A stretch of 64,000 nt of DNA from Turbatrix aceti (lineage: Eukaryota; Nematoda; Chromadorea; Rhabditida; Panagrolaimidae), in assembly GCA_963969345.1 (NCBI GenBank), contig OZ017769.1, positions 7,691,725 to 7,755,724 on the forward strand, given 5' to 3'. This document shows, piece after piece, positions 1-10,378 of the stretch. The first letter of the stretch is position 1. Each line of letters begins with the position of its first letter. Position numbers and translations under genes: made by a program. Below the pieces are notes generated by a model. That model did no database searches, was not told the DNA's origin, and saw nothing but the letters and a program-made list of their open reading frames with translations.

Positions 1-29
1 TTAAAAAAATAACAAAAAATGGAGAAAAA

Positions 30-200
30 ATTTTTTTCGTCACCTAACAATTTTTTTTTGCGCAAAAAGTACAGAAACTCTGTTCTGATGTTTGGTTTAC
101 ACAGGAAAAAATTTTTTAACTTACAATGGTGTTTTTAAACTTAAAAGCAACACTAAAAATACAATAAATGCAAAAAAAACACTCAACTTTAGTATTTTTA
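30..200. repeat. Dispersed AT-rich repeat, copy A
   Basis: It resembles 6087-6230. Both share a CGTCA(C/T)CTAACA start, a TGTTCTGATG(n)TTTACACAG core, and a poly-A/T stretch leading to AACTT(A/G)CAAT, in the same orientation. Both copies lie in introns of minus-strand genes. Confidence 0.6.
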
Positions 201-334
201 GGCTTCATCGATACGAACATATCTGTCAGAGGATTTTTAAAAATTTGGTCTGCGAACTGAGAAATGATTGATAATTTTTTGCCTCTATAAATGCGCACGC
301 GCTCGTTGTTATACCTGTTGCGTCTCGTTGTATT

Positions 335-707
335 CACACCTTTTTGCTTCAACTAATACTCCTATGCAGATATATTTTAGCGCCAATTCCAAAACAGACA
401 ACCCCCAATTTGACCCGAATATTTTATTTTACGAATAGCGGCACATCGAAAGACCGAGAGCATGCAGTCGAAGTGCGATTTTCCCGCAGGTATTTTGTGC
501 GGCATTCCTGCTTTGATTGCCGCAGCGGCCGCCGAAGCACAGTGTCACAGCTGCTGCTCACTTCCCCGATTTTTTGGACAAAAACTGCTTTGGCATAGGA
601 AGCAAAATGAAATAATCAGGTCAAATTGGGGGGTTGCATATGCACTGTTTTGGAATTGGCGCTAAAATCTATCTGCATAGGAGTATTAGTTGAAGCAAAA
701 AGGTGTG
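335..707. mobile_element. MITE-like element with long terminal inverted repeats
   Basis: The left arm starts CACACCTTTTTGCTTCAACT at 335 and the right arm is its reverse complement ending at 707. The arms match for about 75-85 bp, with one short insertion (about 9 bp, TGCATATGC type) in the right arm. TATT is present immediately outside both ends and could be the target-site duplication. The 200-bp interior has no transposase. The element sits inside a semaphorin intron. The superfamily is not assigned. Confidence 0.75.
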
Positions 708-782
708 TATTTTTTAGTTTTTAGGACTAAAATTTTTGGCTCGACCCTATCTCCTTTTTTGTCCCTATTTTAATGAACTTAC

Positions 783-2125
783 CGTTCCCGGACGATAGCT
801 GGGCACGGCATCGGGTATCGTAGGTGCCCAGGCGCCGTTAGAATGGCTTTCAAGGAAAACGCCGTTCTCAAAAAGGCGATCGATGGAGCTCAGCGAAAAT
901 GCGCAGACGGCGGACGCGACAAATGGGGACTCGGCTGTCGAAAACGTAGCATAAATAAGTGTATCGGAGCCGATTGTGACAGGCTCGATGGCTTCTACAA
1001 AATTTTCAGTTGATCAAAATCTACGGCGCATGAGAAAAAAAATTACGGATGTGGTCAAAGTAGAAGGGAAATTGGCCGCTGGAAAGCGAACAATTGAGCC
1101 TGGCCTTGACAAAAGAGGTCCACTTCTGCGCGAGCACGATCTGCCCTCCGACATCCTTCTTGCAGACCCTCGCGACCCGCGAATACATCACCCGACCGCA
1201 GCTGGATGCCTCCATGGCGAGTTCCCGGAAGAAAAAGTATACATGCTGGTCGCTGGCGAAGCTCCCGACGAACTGGGGCTCGTTGAGCCACTTGGAATCC
1301 GTATAATCAGTCATGAGCGCCGAGTGAACCTTTCGGTTGTTGAATTCGAGTGGCGGACGGTAGACGAGGAAATTCTCGAGTGTGAGGCCCGTTCGGATGC
1401 CTGAATAGAGCGAGGCAATGCCATCCGGGTTTCCGTCGCGAACGAAGACTGCCGTCGTGTTGAGACCCGCCTGGGGCGAGCAGACGCCAATCACAGTGCG
1501 CGGATAACCGTCGTCGTCCAGTTTGTCGATGTTGACGCGACGCAGCTGCGGCTTCATGCCAGATGCCGTGCAGAGGAGGAGCTGGTCGTCGGAGGCGACG
1601 AACATGAGCCGAATCCACGTTTCGCAGTCTGCGGCTGAATTTTCTGCGAGGCATTCTTGCATTTCTTCCGCTGGGGTTTCCAGACGGCGTTCCAGGAACT
1701 AAAAAAAGCAAAAGTGAAAAAAAATGAAGGCACACCGATGCGAAAAAATTTTACGGTTTTGTGCGTTTTTTGCAAAAACATGAAAAAAATGTTTCTTGCA
1801 CCCAAAATTTTTCAAATTGTCAGTACAGGAGTAAAAAAGTTACTCACCATGTTTTCGTTACCTGTCTGGTTCACGTTGAAGAGCCAGAGCCTGTACAATC
1901 GGCCCCGGGCCCCGACAAACAAGCTCGTGGACTTGGAATCCACGAGCAGAGGCCCGTAGCCCAGAGACCCGCGCGAAAAGACGTTGTCTGAAATATTTGC
2001 CTTGTTTTTGCGAACTCCAGGGCTGTGGACTCACCTGGAGTGAAGCCGTCATCTGCAGGACCGGTCGCCAGAGCCGAGGCGACGAAAAGAGCGGCCAAAA
2101 GAGCTCTCACGCCATTTTCAGGCAT
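783..2125 (-). CDS. Semaphorin, N-terminal exons (partial, continues past the left edge)
   Basis: Axon-guidance or cell-contact signalling protein; the visible part is a signal peptide and the first half of a sema domain. Exons in transcription order: 2125-2035, 1987-1848, 1698-1047 and 994-783, with phases 1/0/1/0 closing cleanly into 365 codons. A hydrophobic leader (MPENGVRALLAALFVASALA) is followed by sema hallmarks: FVGARGRLYRL, the CLAE...DCETWIR block, FFFRE, CGRVMYSRVARVCKKD, WTSFVKARLNC and AVCAFSL. The last visible codons read SYRPGT before a GTAAG donor, where semaphorins normally continue with Cys. The remaining sema blades, the PSI domain and any tail lie to the left of base 1. 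Whether it is class 1 (smp) or class 2 (mab-20) cannot be decided from this part. Confidence 0.9.
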
Positions 2126-3319
2126 TTTTTGGGAGGAAAAATAATTTAGCGAGACAATGAGACTCGTTTTGTATTTATTAGATGGTGCGCGACAGGCACT
2201 CGCGCGGTTGCCTAAAATCAATCGATTGTAATTCATTCTTCTTTCTTGCTTCCTGTCGGAGGCGGCGGCAGGAACTGACTGGACAGTCTGTATGTCCACT
2301 GACCGGCGCGCGCTGCGCAGGGATGGGCACGGAATGAGGAGGGGCTGGTTGCGCGATCGATCGCTGAAAAAACGAAAACGCTGGCCATGAGCGTTTCGTT
2401 TCGTTTCTCAAGGTTGCGGGCGTGTTGGTTTTCACAGGTTTTTGTGTACGTTCTCGGTCGCGGTCGCGGTCACACCTCGGAACGCGTAAAGGCAGGTGTT
2501 CGTTTCCGTATACCAGACTCGAGCGCAACCGAAACTCACGCAAAATCGAACTCAAACTCAAATTCAAACATAAAACATCCCAAAAGCGTAAATCCGGCTA
2601 AAAATGTGCCATAGCCCGAAAAATGCGCCGACAAACGAGTCGAGTCGACGACGGCGTTTGTTGTTGTGCCGGCGACAGTCCGGTCCGTGACAAAGCCCAG
2701 CGGCCGGGCCGGCACACTCGCATCCAAAACGGCAGGCTGCTGTCATCCGTTTTTGACGAAGCGCCGCGCCTACCGCCCCCCGCACATGGCACTGTTGTCC
2801 TCCAAGGCTGGGCTGCTTGCCAGCCAGCGAGGTCCTGGTTGGTGTCCGGCTCGCAACCGTGCCTAACAAACAAATCAAGTCACTCGGTAGCGGTGACCGC
2901 GACGACTCAAGTGCCACACATCTGGCAACAGTGCTCCTCTAATGACGGTCATTTTTACGATCAATCTGTTCAGCCGGTTGATTGTCAACAAATATGTATT
3001 TATTATACTTGCGACCGACTTGTGTTTTTTTATTTCCCCGATTTTCCCGTCATTCATACAGAGCAAAAAAGCAGAGACCCCCTCGGGGAGAGCGCTGCGT
3101 AATGCAATTTGCCTCCGGACTGGTCATCTGTCAATTGCCGTCGTCGCCAGCTTTTCCGAAAATGAACGAATGAATGAATGCACATCCTATTCACAATCCT
3201 CCTTGCATAAGTCCGCTAGAGCCGTCATCACCACAATCGAATCCAAGATTGACCAAAAACCGTCCCCGAAAGTTGGTGGGAAGCTTCGGTTTCCGCGTCG
3301 TCCGTCGTCAAGTTCACGT
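2126..3319. other. Semaphorin upstream region, no recognised gene
   Basis: This presumably holds the semaphorin promoter and 5' UTR. Several overlapping ORFs of 60-160 codons on both strands have no recognisable domain and no splice support, and the GC-rich stretch at 2620-2870 explains them. A short degenerate repeat, (AACTCA)n-like, lies near 2548-2575. Confidence 0.4.
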
Positions 3320-3545
3320 TCTTCGTCGTTTCCACGCTGATGACGCTGCTGTTCACGTTCGTTCTGGACGCTGGGAGGCTGGTGTTTGAAGAATCCTCGC
3401 GACTTGGGTTCCTTTTTGGCGCCAGGTGACTTCTTTGGCTTTTCCTCCTCTTCGCTGTCGTTTTCTTCTTCGTCGTCACCGACATCGAATGACAATTCGG
3501 GTTTTTGCTTCTTCTGCGTGACAGCTTTGCCCTGAGCTTCTTGGC
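3320..3545 (-). pseudogene. Truncated duplicate of part of the SRFBP1-like exon 4
   Basis: These 226 bp repeat 4499-4733 of the neighbouring SRFBP1-like gene at high identity. It includes the acidic block DVGDDEEENDSEEEE, the KKSPGAKKEP segment and the EREQQRHQRG segment. Differences are a few substitutions plus a small deletion at the upstream end (the counterpart of GCGTTCTTCA is shortened). The copied segment stays open, but there is no start, no RGG region and no C-terminus, so it is a fragment rather than a gene. It lies tandem to and downstream of its parent on the same strand. Confidence 0.85.
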
Positions 3546-3999
3546 GGGCTCAATTCTGGTCAAGGTCTGCGCCGAACACAACTGCGTTAATGTAAGCATA
3601 AAAATGCTAAAAAAGCCGTTTTTTTAAAGTTTTTTTGCTTTTTCAAATTTTTTTCTGTGCCAAATGTGTTTTTTAAGGTGAAAAAAGCAAATAACCGTTC
3701 CTCGTAAAAGCACTTCCCCTGCAAAAACCCGGCAAATAAAACATTTGTCCAATAATAAACTTCTTATTCAATAACAATTAATCAATCGCCTACAATACTT
3801 TTAAGAGCCAGAGTGGTAACATCAGGTTGAGTCAAGTCAAAACCGTGCAGCAATCAGACAACTGACAAACAATAAAAAAAGAGACAACAATAACAATCAT
3901 GGAAAAGAGAAGAAAAAACAAAACTCAACAACAAAATATTCAATCAACTGATGCCAAGCAAGAAAGAATCTGCTCGGACTTGCAAAAAAACAAGAAAAA
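3546..3999. other. SRFBP1-like 3' flank
   Basis: AT-rich sequence between the gene's stop codon and the duplicated fragment. It presumably contains the 3' UTR. I recognise no gene in it. Confidence 0.4.
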
Positions 4000-6463
4000 T
4001 CAGTCGTCGAACGTAACACGCTGTCCACGACCGCGGGCAGCGAAGGCGCCTTGTTCTTGACTCCGTTGTTGACGTTTCGCTTCCCAGCTCGGGTGGTTGC
4101 CGCCACCACCGCCGCCGAAACCGCCACGCCCTCGGCCACCTTCGCCGCCACGTCCACGTCCGCCGCCGAATCCGCGACCACGGCCTCCACGGAAGTCGTT
4201 GTCGCCGCCGCGTCCACGTCCACCAAAGCCGCCACCGCCTCGGCCGAATCCACGACCAGGGCTGCCACCTCGGCTAAAGCCGCGACCCCCACGATCGCCG
4301 TCACGGCTGAATCCGCGTCCACCGCGATCGCCGTCACGGTTGAAGCCACGACCGCGTCCACCGCCGAATCCACCTCCGCGACCAAATCCACGACCTCCAC
4401 GGTCACCACCGCGGTTGCCAAATCCACGGCCGCCACGGAAGTCGCCTCGAGGGGAAAAGCCTCGGTTACCGCCGCCGAAGGAGCGTCGTCCGCCGCCTTC
4501 TTCGTCGTTTCCACGCTGATGACGCTGCTGTTCACGTTCGTTCTGGACGCTGGGAGGCTGGTGTTTGAAGAATCCCCGCGACTTGGGTTCCTTTTTGGTG
4601 CCAGGTGACTTCTTTGGCTTTTCCTCCTCTTCGCTGTCGTTTTCTTCTTCGTCGTCGCCGACATCGAATGACAATTCGGGTTTTTGCTTCTTCTGTGCAA
4701 CAGCTTTGCCCTGAGCGTTCTTCAGCTTCTTGGCAGTGGGCGTAACGAACGAAGTTTCGTCGTCAGATTCGTCTTCATCGGAATCCTGCTGCTTTGAAAC
4801 CGGGCGTTTCTTCGATTGTGGCTTGATGACTGGAACTTGTTCGTCACTGTCGTCGTCGTCATCAGATTCCTGAGCTTGAAGTGAGATTTTCTTTGCGACG
4901 GATTTTGTCATGGGAACAGGTGTAGACGGGTATTTCTTGCCTTCGTGAACCTAATAAACCCAGAATAATAAAAAATGCTAATTGGTAAAAAAAGGCTTAC
5001 ATTGACATTGGGAGTCGTAACCTTCTTTTTCTGCTGCTTCTTGTCGTCGGCGGGAGTTTTTTGAACATTCTTCGGTTCTTGTTTGCCCTTCGGCTGAACA
5101 ACAGGTTGCTTGCTTCCGTTCTTCGCTGCTTGCTTGGCAGAGTTCTTCTTCGCTCCGATGGCCTTGGCCGCTTCGATCATTTCCTTGTGCTGAGTCTTGT
5201 ACTTGTCAGGCGTCGACGCGGCAGCCTTGGAAGGGGGAAGTTTACCGGCTTTCTTTGTCTAAACCTCCCTTTTTTATACACTGTAATAAAAAAAAAAAAA
5301 ACTCACGGAAATAACCGGCTTGGGAGGGGTGACTTCCATCGCTTCGTCAGATTCTGATTCCAGTTCTTCTTCAGCGTCAGAATCCTCGGCAGTGGCAATG
5401 AGGTGACGCAGGCCGTCGAGATCCTCAAAGTCTTCTGCGCCGTCGAAACCTTCGTCATCTTCAGACATGAGTTTGGCAACCTTGGAACGCAGAATATCAG
5501 CAAGAGTGATTTTGCCCGACTTGTTCACCTTGAAGGACTCGTCTTCGTCGCTGTCCTCATCGCTGGTCGTGATCAGACGGTTGTCCTTGGCTGCGCCGTT
5601 CGTTTTCACCGGAGAAGCGTCCTCATCGGCTTCGATGTCTTCGTCGACGTCTTCAGCCTCTTCTTCGTCTTCCGCGTCGGTATCAACTTCTTCCATCTCC
5701 ACGTCAGAGCCGGCTTCATCGGATTCGGCGTCCTCAGCTTCGTCATCGTCGACGAGCGCGGAAGGTTTGAGAGAAGCAGGCTTGCTCTTCTGATCCTTCT
5801 TCTTCAGCTTGGCATCGAGTGACGTCTTTCCAAGGCGCTGGAGGTGGAAGGGAATTTCCTTACCCCATTGAGGATATTTGGCGCGAATTTTGTCAATGGC
5901 TTCGACGAGAACAGTGGCTGTTGCGACCTTGTACAACGCGGACTGGGAAGGAGGAGTGGTCTTTGTGATCCCGAGGTTATCGATTGACTTTGTGTTCACC
6001 AGAGCAAACTTTGTCACTTCGTCGGTTTTTAGGCCCTTCTGAAATAAAACACAGACTAGTCAGGGGCCAAAAATTGGCTTTTTTAAGTTGTTTTTCGTCA
6101 TCTAACATAAAACTTTGTTCTGATGATTATTTTACACAGAAAAAACTTTTTTCAACTTGCAATACCGTAATAGCAACGATAAAAAAAACCATCAATGCGA
6201 AAAATACACAACATTGTACTTTTTTTAGAACCGGGCCATAAATTTTTGTCTCTGAAATAAACCCCAACAAAAAAGAATCAAATAAAACATACCTTGATGT
6301 ACTCGATCTCCTTCTTGAATCGTTCAATTCGAACATCCTTCTTCTTGTTGCCAGGGACAGTTCGACGAGTCAGACGCTCAATCGTGAACCTTTTGGCTGC
6401 CTCAACAGTCTTTCGCAGAGAAACAATCTCATTGTTCAGTTGCGCAGCACTCAGAGACGGCAT
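4000..6463 (-). CDS. SRFBP1/BUD22-like nucleolar protein with RGG (GAR) tail
   Basis: Probable ribosome-biogenesis or RNA-binding protein of 703 residues. Exons: 6463-6293, 6038-5307, 5258-5001 and 4950-4000, all phase 0. The N-terminal region (LNNEIVSLRK...ERLTRR, then GLKTDEVTKFAL and an IRAKYPQW segment) matches the start of SRFBP1 (p49/STRAP, BUD22 family). The C-terminus HPSWEAKRQQ...RVTFDD matches the SRFBP1 C-terminal signature. Between them lie a very acidic middle (residues about 110-290), a Lys-rich segment, a second acidic block and a long Gly-Arg-rich stretch of RGG, FGRG and GFSRDGDRGG units. Such a GAR region is typical of nucleolin and fibrillarin, and I do not know it in vertebrate SRFBP1. 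The start is the first Met after an acceptor-like TTTTTAG at about 6477. Confidence 0.85.
6087..6230. repeat. Dispersed AT-rich repeat, copy B
   Basis: Lies in intron 1 of the SRFBP1-like gene and matches copy A at 30-200 in sequence and orientation. There is no coding content. Confidence 0.6.
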
Positions 6464-6476
6464 TTTGTCTGCCTGT

Positions 6477-6490
6477 CTAAAAACCTTGCC
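6477..6490 (-). other. Candidate spliced-leader acceptor before SRFBP1-like start
   Basis: On the minus strand, GGTTTTTAG ends at 6477, 14 nt before the ATG, with no upstream coding exon. This looks like a nematode trans-splice site. The CKS1 stop is 378 bp upstream. Confidence 0.45.
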
Positions 6491-6841
6491 TTCAAAACAG
6501 GCAAAAAAAGAACACGGAAAAAAAGTATAAAAATGTTTTAAAAACATTCAACCATCACAAAAAGAAAGGATGAAAAAATAAGAGCCAGTTTATCATAGTA
6601 ATAAATATTTTACACGAATCCAAGTACAAGCAAAGAAGTGCATGGATCGAATGAGATAAAATGTTGATGATTGAGATGCCGTTGCGCAGAATGTACAAAA
6701 TCGTAAATGTAAAACCCCCAAAAAATGGTACACCACAAAATGAATGGAAAACAGAAAAAAAGGAGTGTGAGTTGGTTGAAAATGCGATCGGATCGGATCG
6801 AAGTATTCGTCGAGGAAAGCGGGTGACGCGACGAAAGCGAG

Positions 6842-7254
6842 TTAGCCCGTGACGCCAACTCCGCTAGCAGCAGGCTGTCCAGCTCCAACGTTGCCATTCG
6901 GTTTCGGGCGTCGGAAAAGCAAGATGTGACGCTCGGGGCCGTGAATCATGTAGTGTTGCCAGCCAGGCGACTGCTGGATGCCGAGGTTCCGCCATTCCGT
7001 CTCGGTCAAAAGCTTGTTTTTCGGGACTCGTTTGGCGATAGTCTTCGGGATGTGGACGTGCCTAAAATAACACAAAATCGATAACTAAATAGTAAAAACA
7101 AACTAAAAAGTATCACAAAAGGCATTTTATCGTCGGAAAAACAAATATTTTTCAAACAACTAAATGCACTTTTAATTCGTGTAAAAAAAACTAACCTGTA
7201 CTCGTAGATGTCATCCTCGTACTTGTGGGAGTAGTAGTATTCCTCCGAACTCAT
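6842..7254 (-). CDS. cks-1: Cyclin-dependent kinase regulatory subunit CKS1
   Basis: Small CDK-binding subunit needed for cell-cycle progression; 92 residues from two exons (7254-7196 and 7061-6842), joined inside the Arg codon of EYR. The core is unmistakable: [10 protein letters not shown]...YEYRHVHIPK, PKNKLL(T/S)[20 protein letters not shown] and HILLFRRP. The beta-hinge reads HGPERH rather than HEPEPH, the form I recall for nematode CKS1. A short Gly/Ala/Pro tail ([17 protein letters not shown]) replaces the usual basic end. It is transcribed away from UBA2 and toward the SRFBP1-like gene. Confidence 0.96.
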
Positions 7255-7568
7255 CGTGTTAAACGGCAGTGGCAGCTACTAAAAAATAGCGATTAAACGT
7301 CAGGAAAAGGATAAAAAATAAACGAGAAAAGCCGAAAAAGCAAGCGCAACGCGAAGACAACTAGTTTTTTGGCGCCTAAACTAATCCATTACAACGCCGA
7401 CTTTTGTTCGCTACGAGAACCTCGTTCGCTATGAAAGTTCTTGATGCGCTCGCGTTCATGCATGCGCGCTATTTTTTTATTGCGCATTTTTCCTATTCGT
7501 TCTGGAAACTTTTGTTTCTTTGTTTTTCGTTCGTTTAGGATTTCGGTCTTTTTGGACGAGATTGATCG
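7255..7568. promoter_or_regulatory. Shared CKS1/UBA2 divergent promoter region
   Basis: A 314-bp interval separates the two divergent start codons, so both promoters must lie here or overlap. No TATA element stands out. The position is certain; the promoter content is inferred. Confidence 0.5.
7279..7292 (-). other. Candidate spliced-leader acceptor before CKS1
   Basis: On the minus strand, CTATTTTTTAG ends at 7279, 25 nt before the CKS1 ATG, with no coding exon upstream. This fits trans-splicing or a 5' UTR intron. Confidence 0.4.
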
Positions 7569-9673
7569 ATGGCGGACGAGTTTGTGGAGTCTTGGCGGAC
7601 GCCTCTTTTCGAGGAGGCCCTGAAGGCACCTGTGCTTGTTGTGGGAGCAGGTGGCATCGGCTGCGAGTTGCTCAAGAATCTGGCGCTCACCGGGTTTTCT
7701 AAGATCCATGTGGTCAGTTTACAGTGGTGCTTTATTTGGCATTTGTTGAGGTGAAAGGTTTTTTAGGTGGATTTGGATACGATCGACATCAGCAACTTGA
7801 ACCGACAATTTTTGTTTCGAAAGGAACACGTTGGAAAGTCGAAAGCAGAAGTCGCGACTGCTGCCATCAAGGTTATGAGACCCAATATCGACATCTCGTT
7901 CAACCACGGATCTATTATCAGGTGAGCCTATTGTTTTGTGCCAATTTTTGGCCTAAAATGAGTGTTTTTTGACTTTTCAGCAGCGAATACAACGTGAACT
8001 TTTACCAGGGCTTCAAGCTTGTTTTCAACGCTCTGGACAACAAGGTTGCGCGAGCCCACGTCAATCGACTTTGCCTGAACGCTGGCGTGCCGCTTTTTGA
8101 GTCGGGAAGTGCCGGGTATAAGGGAAACGCGTTTGTCATCGTCAAAGGCCAAACAGAGTGCTTCGAGTGCCTCGAAAAGCCGAATCAAGTGTCGTATCCG
8201 GGCTGCACGATCCGGAACACTCCGTCCGAGCTCATTCACTGCGTCGTCTGGGCGAAGGCTGTCTTCAACCAACTTTTCGGCGAAGAAGACCTCGACGACG
8301 AAGTTTCCCCCGAAATCCGCAATGACGAAAACGAGGGCAGCAACGGAGTTGTCGTCAAAAATGCAAACGGCGCTCAGGCTCAGCCGACTGCCAATGGGCT
8401 GCCGCCCGAAAACGGTGACACGCACGATGCCGTTGAAAGTGACGATGAAAAGCCGGACATTGGCCCGAGTGTGCGGGCCATCGCTGCCGAGAGCCAATAC
8501 GACCCCAAAGCTGTCTTCAACAAGGTAAGTCTCCTTTTTTTTGGGTTTTCATTGCTTTTAGGGGTTTTTCAGCTCTTCTCGACGGACATTGACTACCTTC
8601 TGAAGATGGAAAACCTCTGGAAAGAACGACCGGCTCCCACGCCCATGGTTTGGACTGCGACGAAGGCTAAGGACACTCACGGCAACACAAACGAAGTCTG
8701 GCCCATCAAAACTTGGGTTGGCATTTTTTCGAAGGCTGTGCGCAATCTGGGTGAACAGTTCAAGGCTGCTCAGGAGAAAAACAACGTTCTTTCGTGGGAC
8801 AAGGTGAGCTTTTGGGGTTTGGCACGATTTTTTGTACCCTGGAATTTTCAGGATGACGAGGTCGGCATGGATTTCGTCGCTGCTGCTGCAAATATTCGAG
8901 CCCACATTTTCCACATTTCGATGAAGTCGGTTTTTGAGATCAAATGTATGTTTTTACCCTTTTTTTTATGAAATAGAGCGGTTTTTGAGGGGTTTTGATT
9001 GTTTTCAGCGATGGCCGGCAACATCATCCCCGCAATTGCCACTACCAATGCCATTGTCGCCGGCATGGTTGTCGTCGAGGCTGTCCGGTACCTCCAAGGC
9101 CACACGAAGAAGCTCCGCACGGTCTACACGACTCCTGCCCCGATCGCCGGTCGTTTGGTCTCCTCCGCGCCGTCAAACGGCCCGAATCCATCGTGCTTCG
9201 TCTGTGGCTCGTCCGACATTGAAATCCGTCTCTCCGTCAACCTGCAGACGATGAAGGTCGCCACTTTCGAAGAAGCAGTCTTGAAGAAGCATTTCAACGT
9301 CGCGGATCCCGATGTGATTGACATGGGTACCAATCGCATCATTGTCAGCAGCGAAGGCGACACCGACGGCACACAGACCCTCGCCGCGATGGGCGTCGTC
9401 GGAGGAACGACTCTCGGCTGCGAGGACTTCTGCCAGGATTTCAACATCAAGATCTTCGTCGAACACGATCCCAGCCTGGATGCGACCAACTTTGTTGCCA
9501 TCAAATCGGTCGTTAAGAATGATACTGAACCCGTATCGACGTCGGCGTCGACTGAGACCGAATCCGAGCCAGGGCGTAAGCGCCCCCGATCCGGTGACGA
9601 CCTCGACAACGGAATCGTCGAAAACGGTGAAAAGAACGAGGATGTCCCTGTTAAACGATCTCGCGTTGCCTGA
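7569..9673 (+). CDS. uba-2: SUMO-activating enzyme subunit 2 (UBA2/SAE2)
   Basis: Catalytic half of the SUMO E1 heterodimer. It adenylates SUMO with SAE1/AOS1 and holds it as a thioester before transfer to UBC9. Protein of 610 residues from six exons: 7569-7712, 7767-7921, 7981-8524, 8573-8803, 8852-8945 and 9009-9673. ATP-binding GAGGIG at residues 26-31, then [16 protein letters not shown]. Zinc cysteines CFEC at 160-163 and CFVC in the later half. Catalytic Cys175 lies in [27 protein letters not shown] marks the end of the adenylation domain, followed by a ubiquitin-fold domain and two basic nuclear-localisation clusters (RKRPRS, VKRSRVA). All key residues are present, so it should be active. 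Confidence 0.97.
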
Positions 9674-10378
9674 AATCATCCAAGGTGAAGGAAGAATTTA
9701 GGTGATCAGGCTCTTTTTTTTATTATTAAGTATTGGTCGAATCCGCGCATTATCACAAGTTTTTTTTCGGTAATTTACACCCTTTGCATGATTTGCTACC
9801 GTAATTTTTGTTTCTGTGATTATTAATTATCGGTGCATAAACGGCGTTTCGTGGACTGTTTACTGGTTTGTTTCCAGTGGTTATTTCTTGTTTTTTGGGG
9901 TTTTTGGGAAAAAGGCAAAAATTCGGCCGACTGAAACAATTTGAAGACTTCTTCAAATAAAATGAGATTTTTTCTATTTTTTTTACTCTTTATTTGTTGA
10001 TATTTTTTTTGCGTATTTGAACTTTTTTGTTAGAAAAATATTTGTTCTAAATTTTGTCAGTTTTTTTGTTTACAATTTTAAAAAAATTACCGAAATATTT
10101 TTAAAATATTTGTAAAAATTGAAAAAAAGCTAATAAAGTTATCTACGGCGGTATTTTTTTTTGTTTCTTTCTAAAAAATGCGTTTTTTGCGTGTGAACCA
10201 TATTTCTTTCTATTTTTTACTATGCGAAAAATTATTTTATGATTTACGTTTTTTTAGTTTTTTGAACGAAAAATTGTTCAGAATTTGGTAAAAAAATGCC
10301 CTAAAATTTTTTTTCGGCCGGTTATCTGCCTTGCTTCGGATAATTTTTTTAAAAATATTTTTGTTGTTCAGCCCTAAA
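9674..10378. other. UBA2-TBCD intergenic region
   Basis: Very AT-rich. AATAAA near 9957 could serve UBA2 polyadenylation. No gene is seen. Confidence 0.4.
10359..10372 (+). other. Candidate spliced-leader acceptor before TBCD
   Basis: A pyrimidine-rich TTTTTGTTGTTCAG ends 6 nt before the TBCD start codon. No coding exon precedes it. It is likely a trans-splice acceptor. Confidence 0.5.

Larger units (their letters stand above)
1..782 (-). other. Semaphorin intron, incomplete
   Basis: This is AT-rich sequence downstream of the last visible semaphorin donor. I find no convincing exon here. It contains one copy of a dispersed AT-rich repeat (30-200) and an inverted-repeat element (335-707). 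Confidence 0.6.

Noticed and set aside
3187..3599. Independent gene at the SRFBP1 fragment
   Set aside because: Outside 3320-3545 there is no homology, start or splice support; the open frame is inherited from the parent exon.
4051..4608. Long plus-strand ORFs opposite the RGG exon
   Set aside because: Antisense shadows of a Gly/Arg-repeat coding region; composition follows from the repeat.
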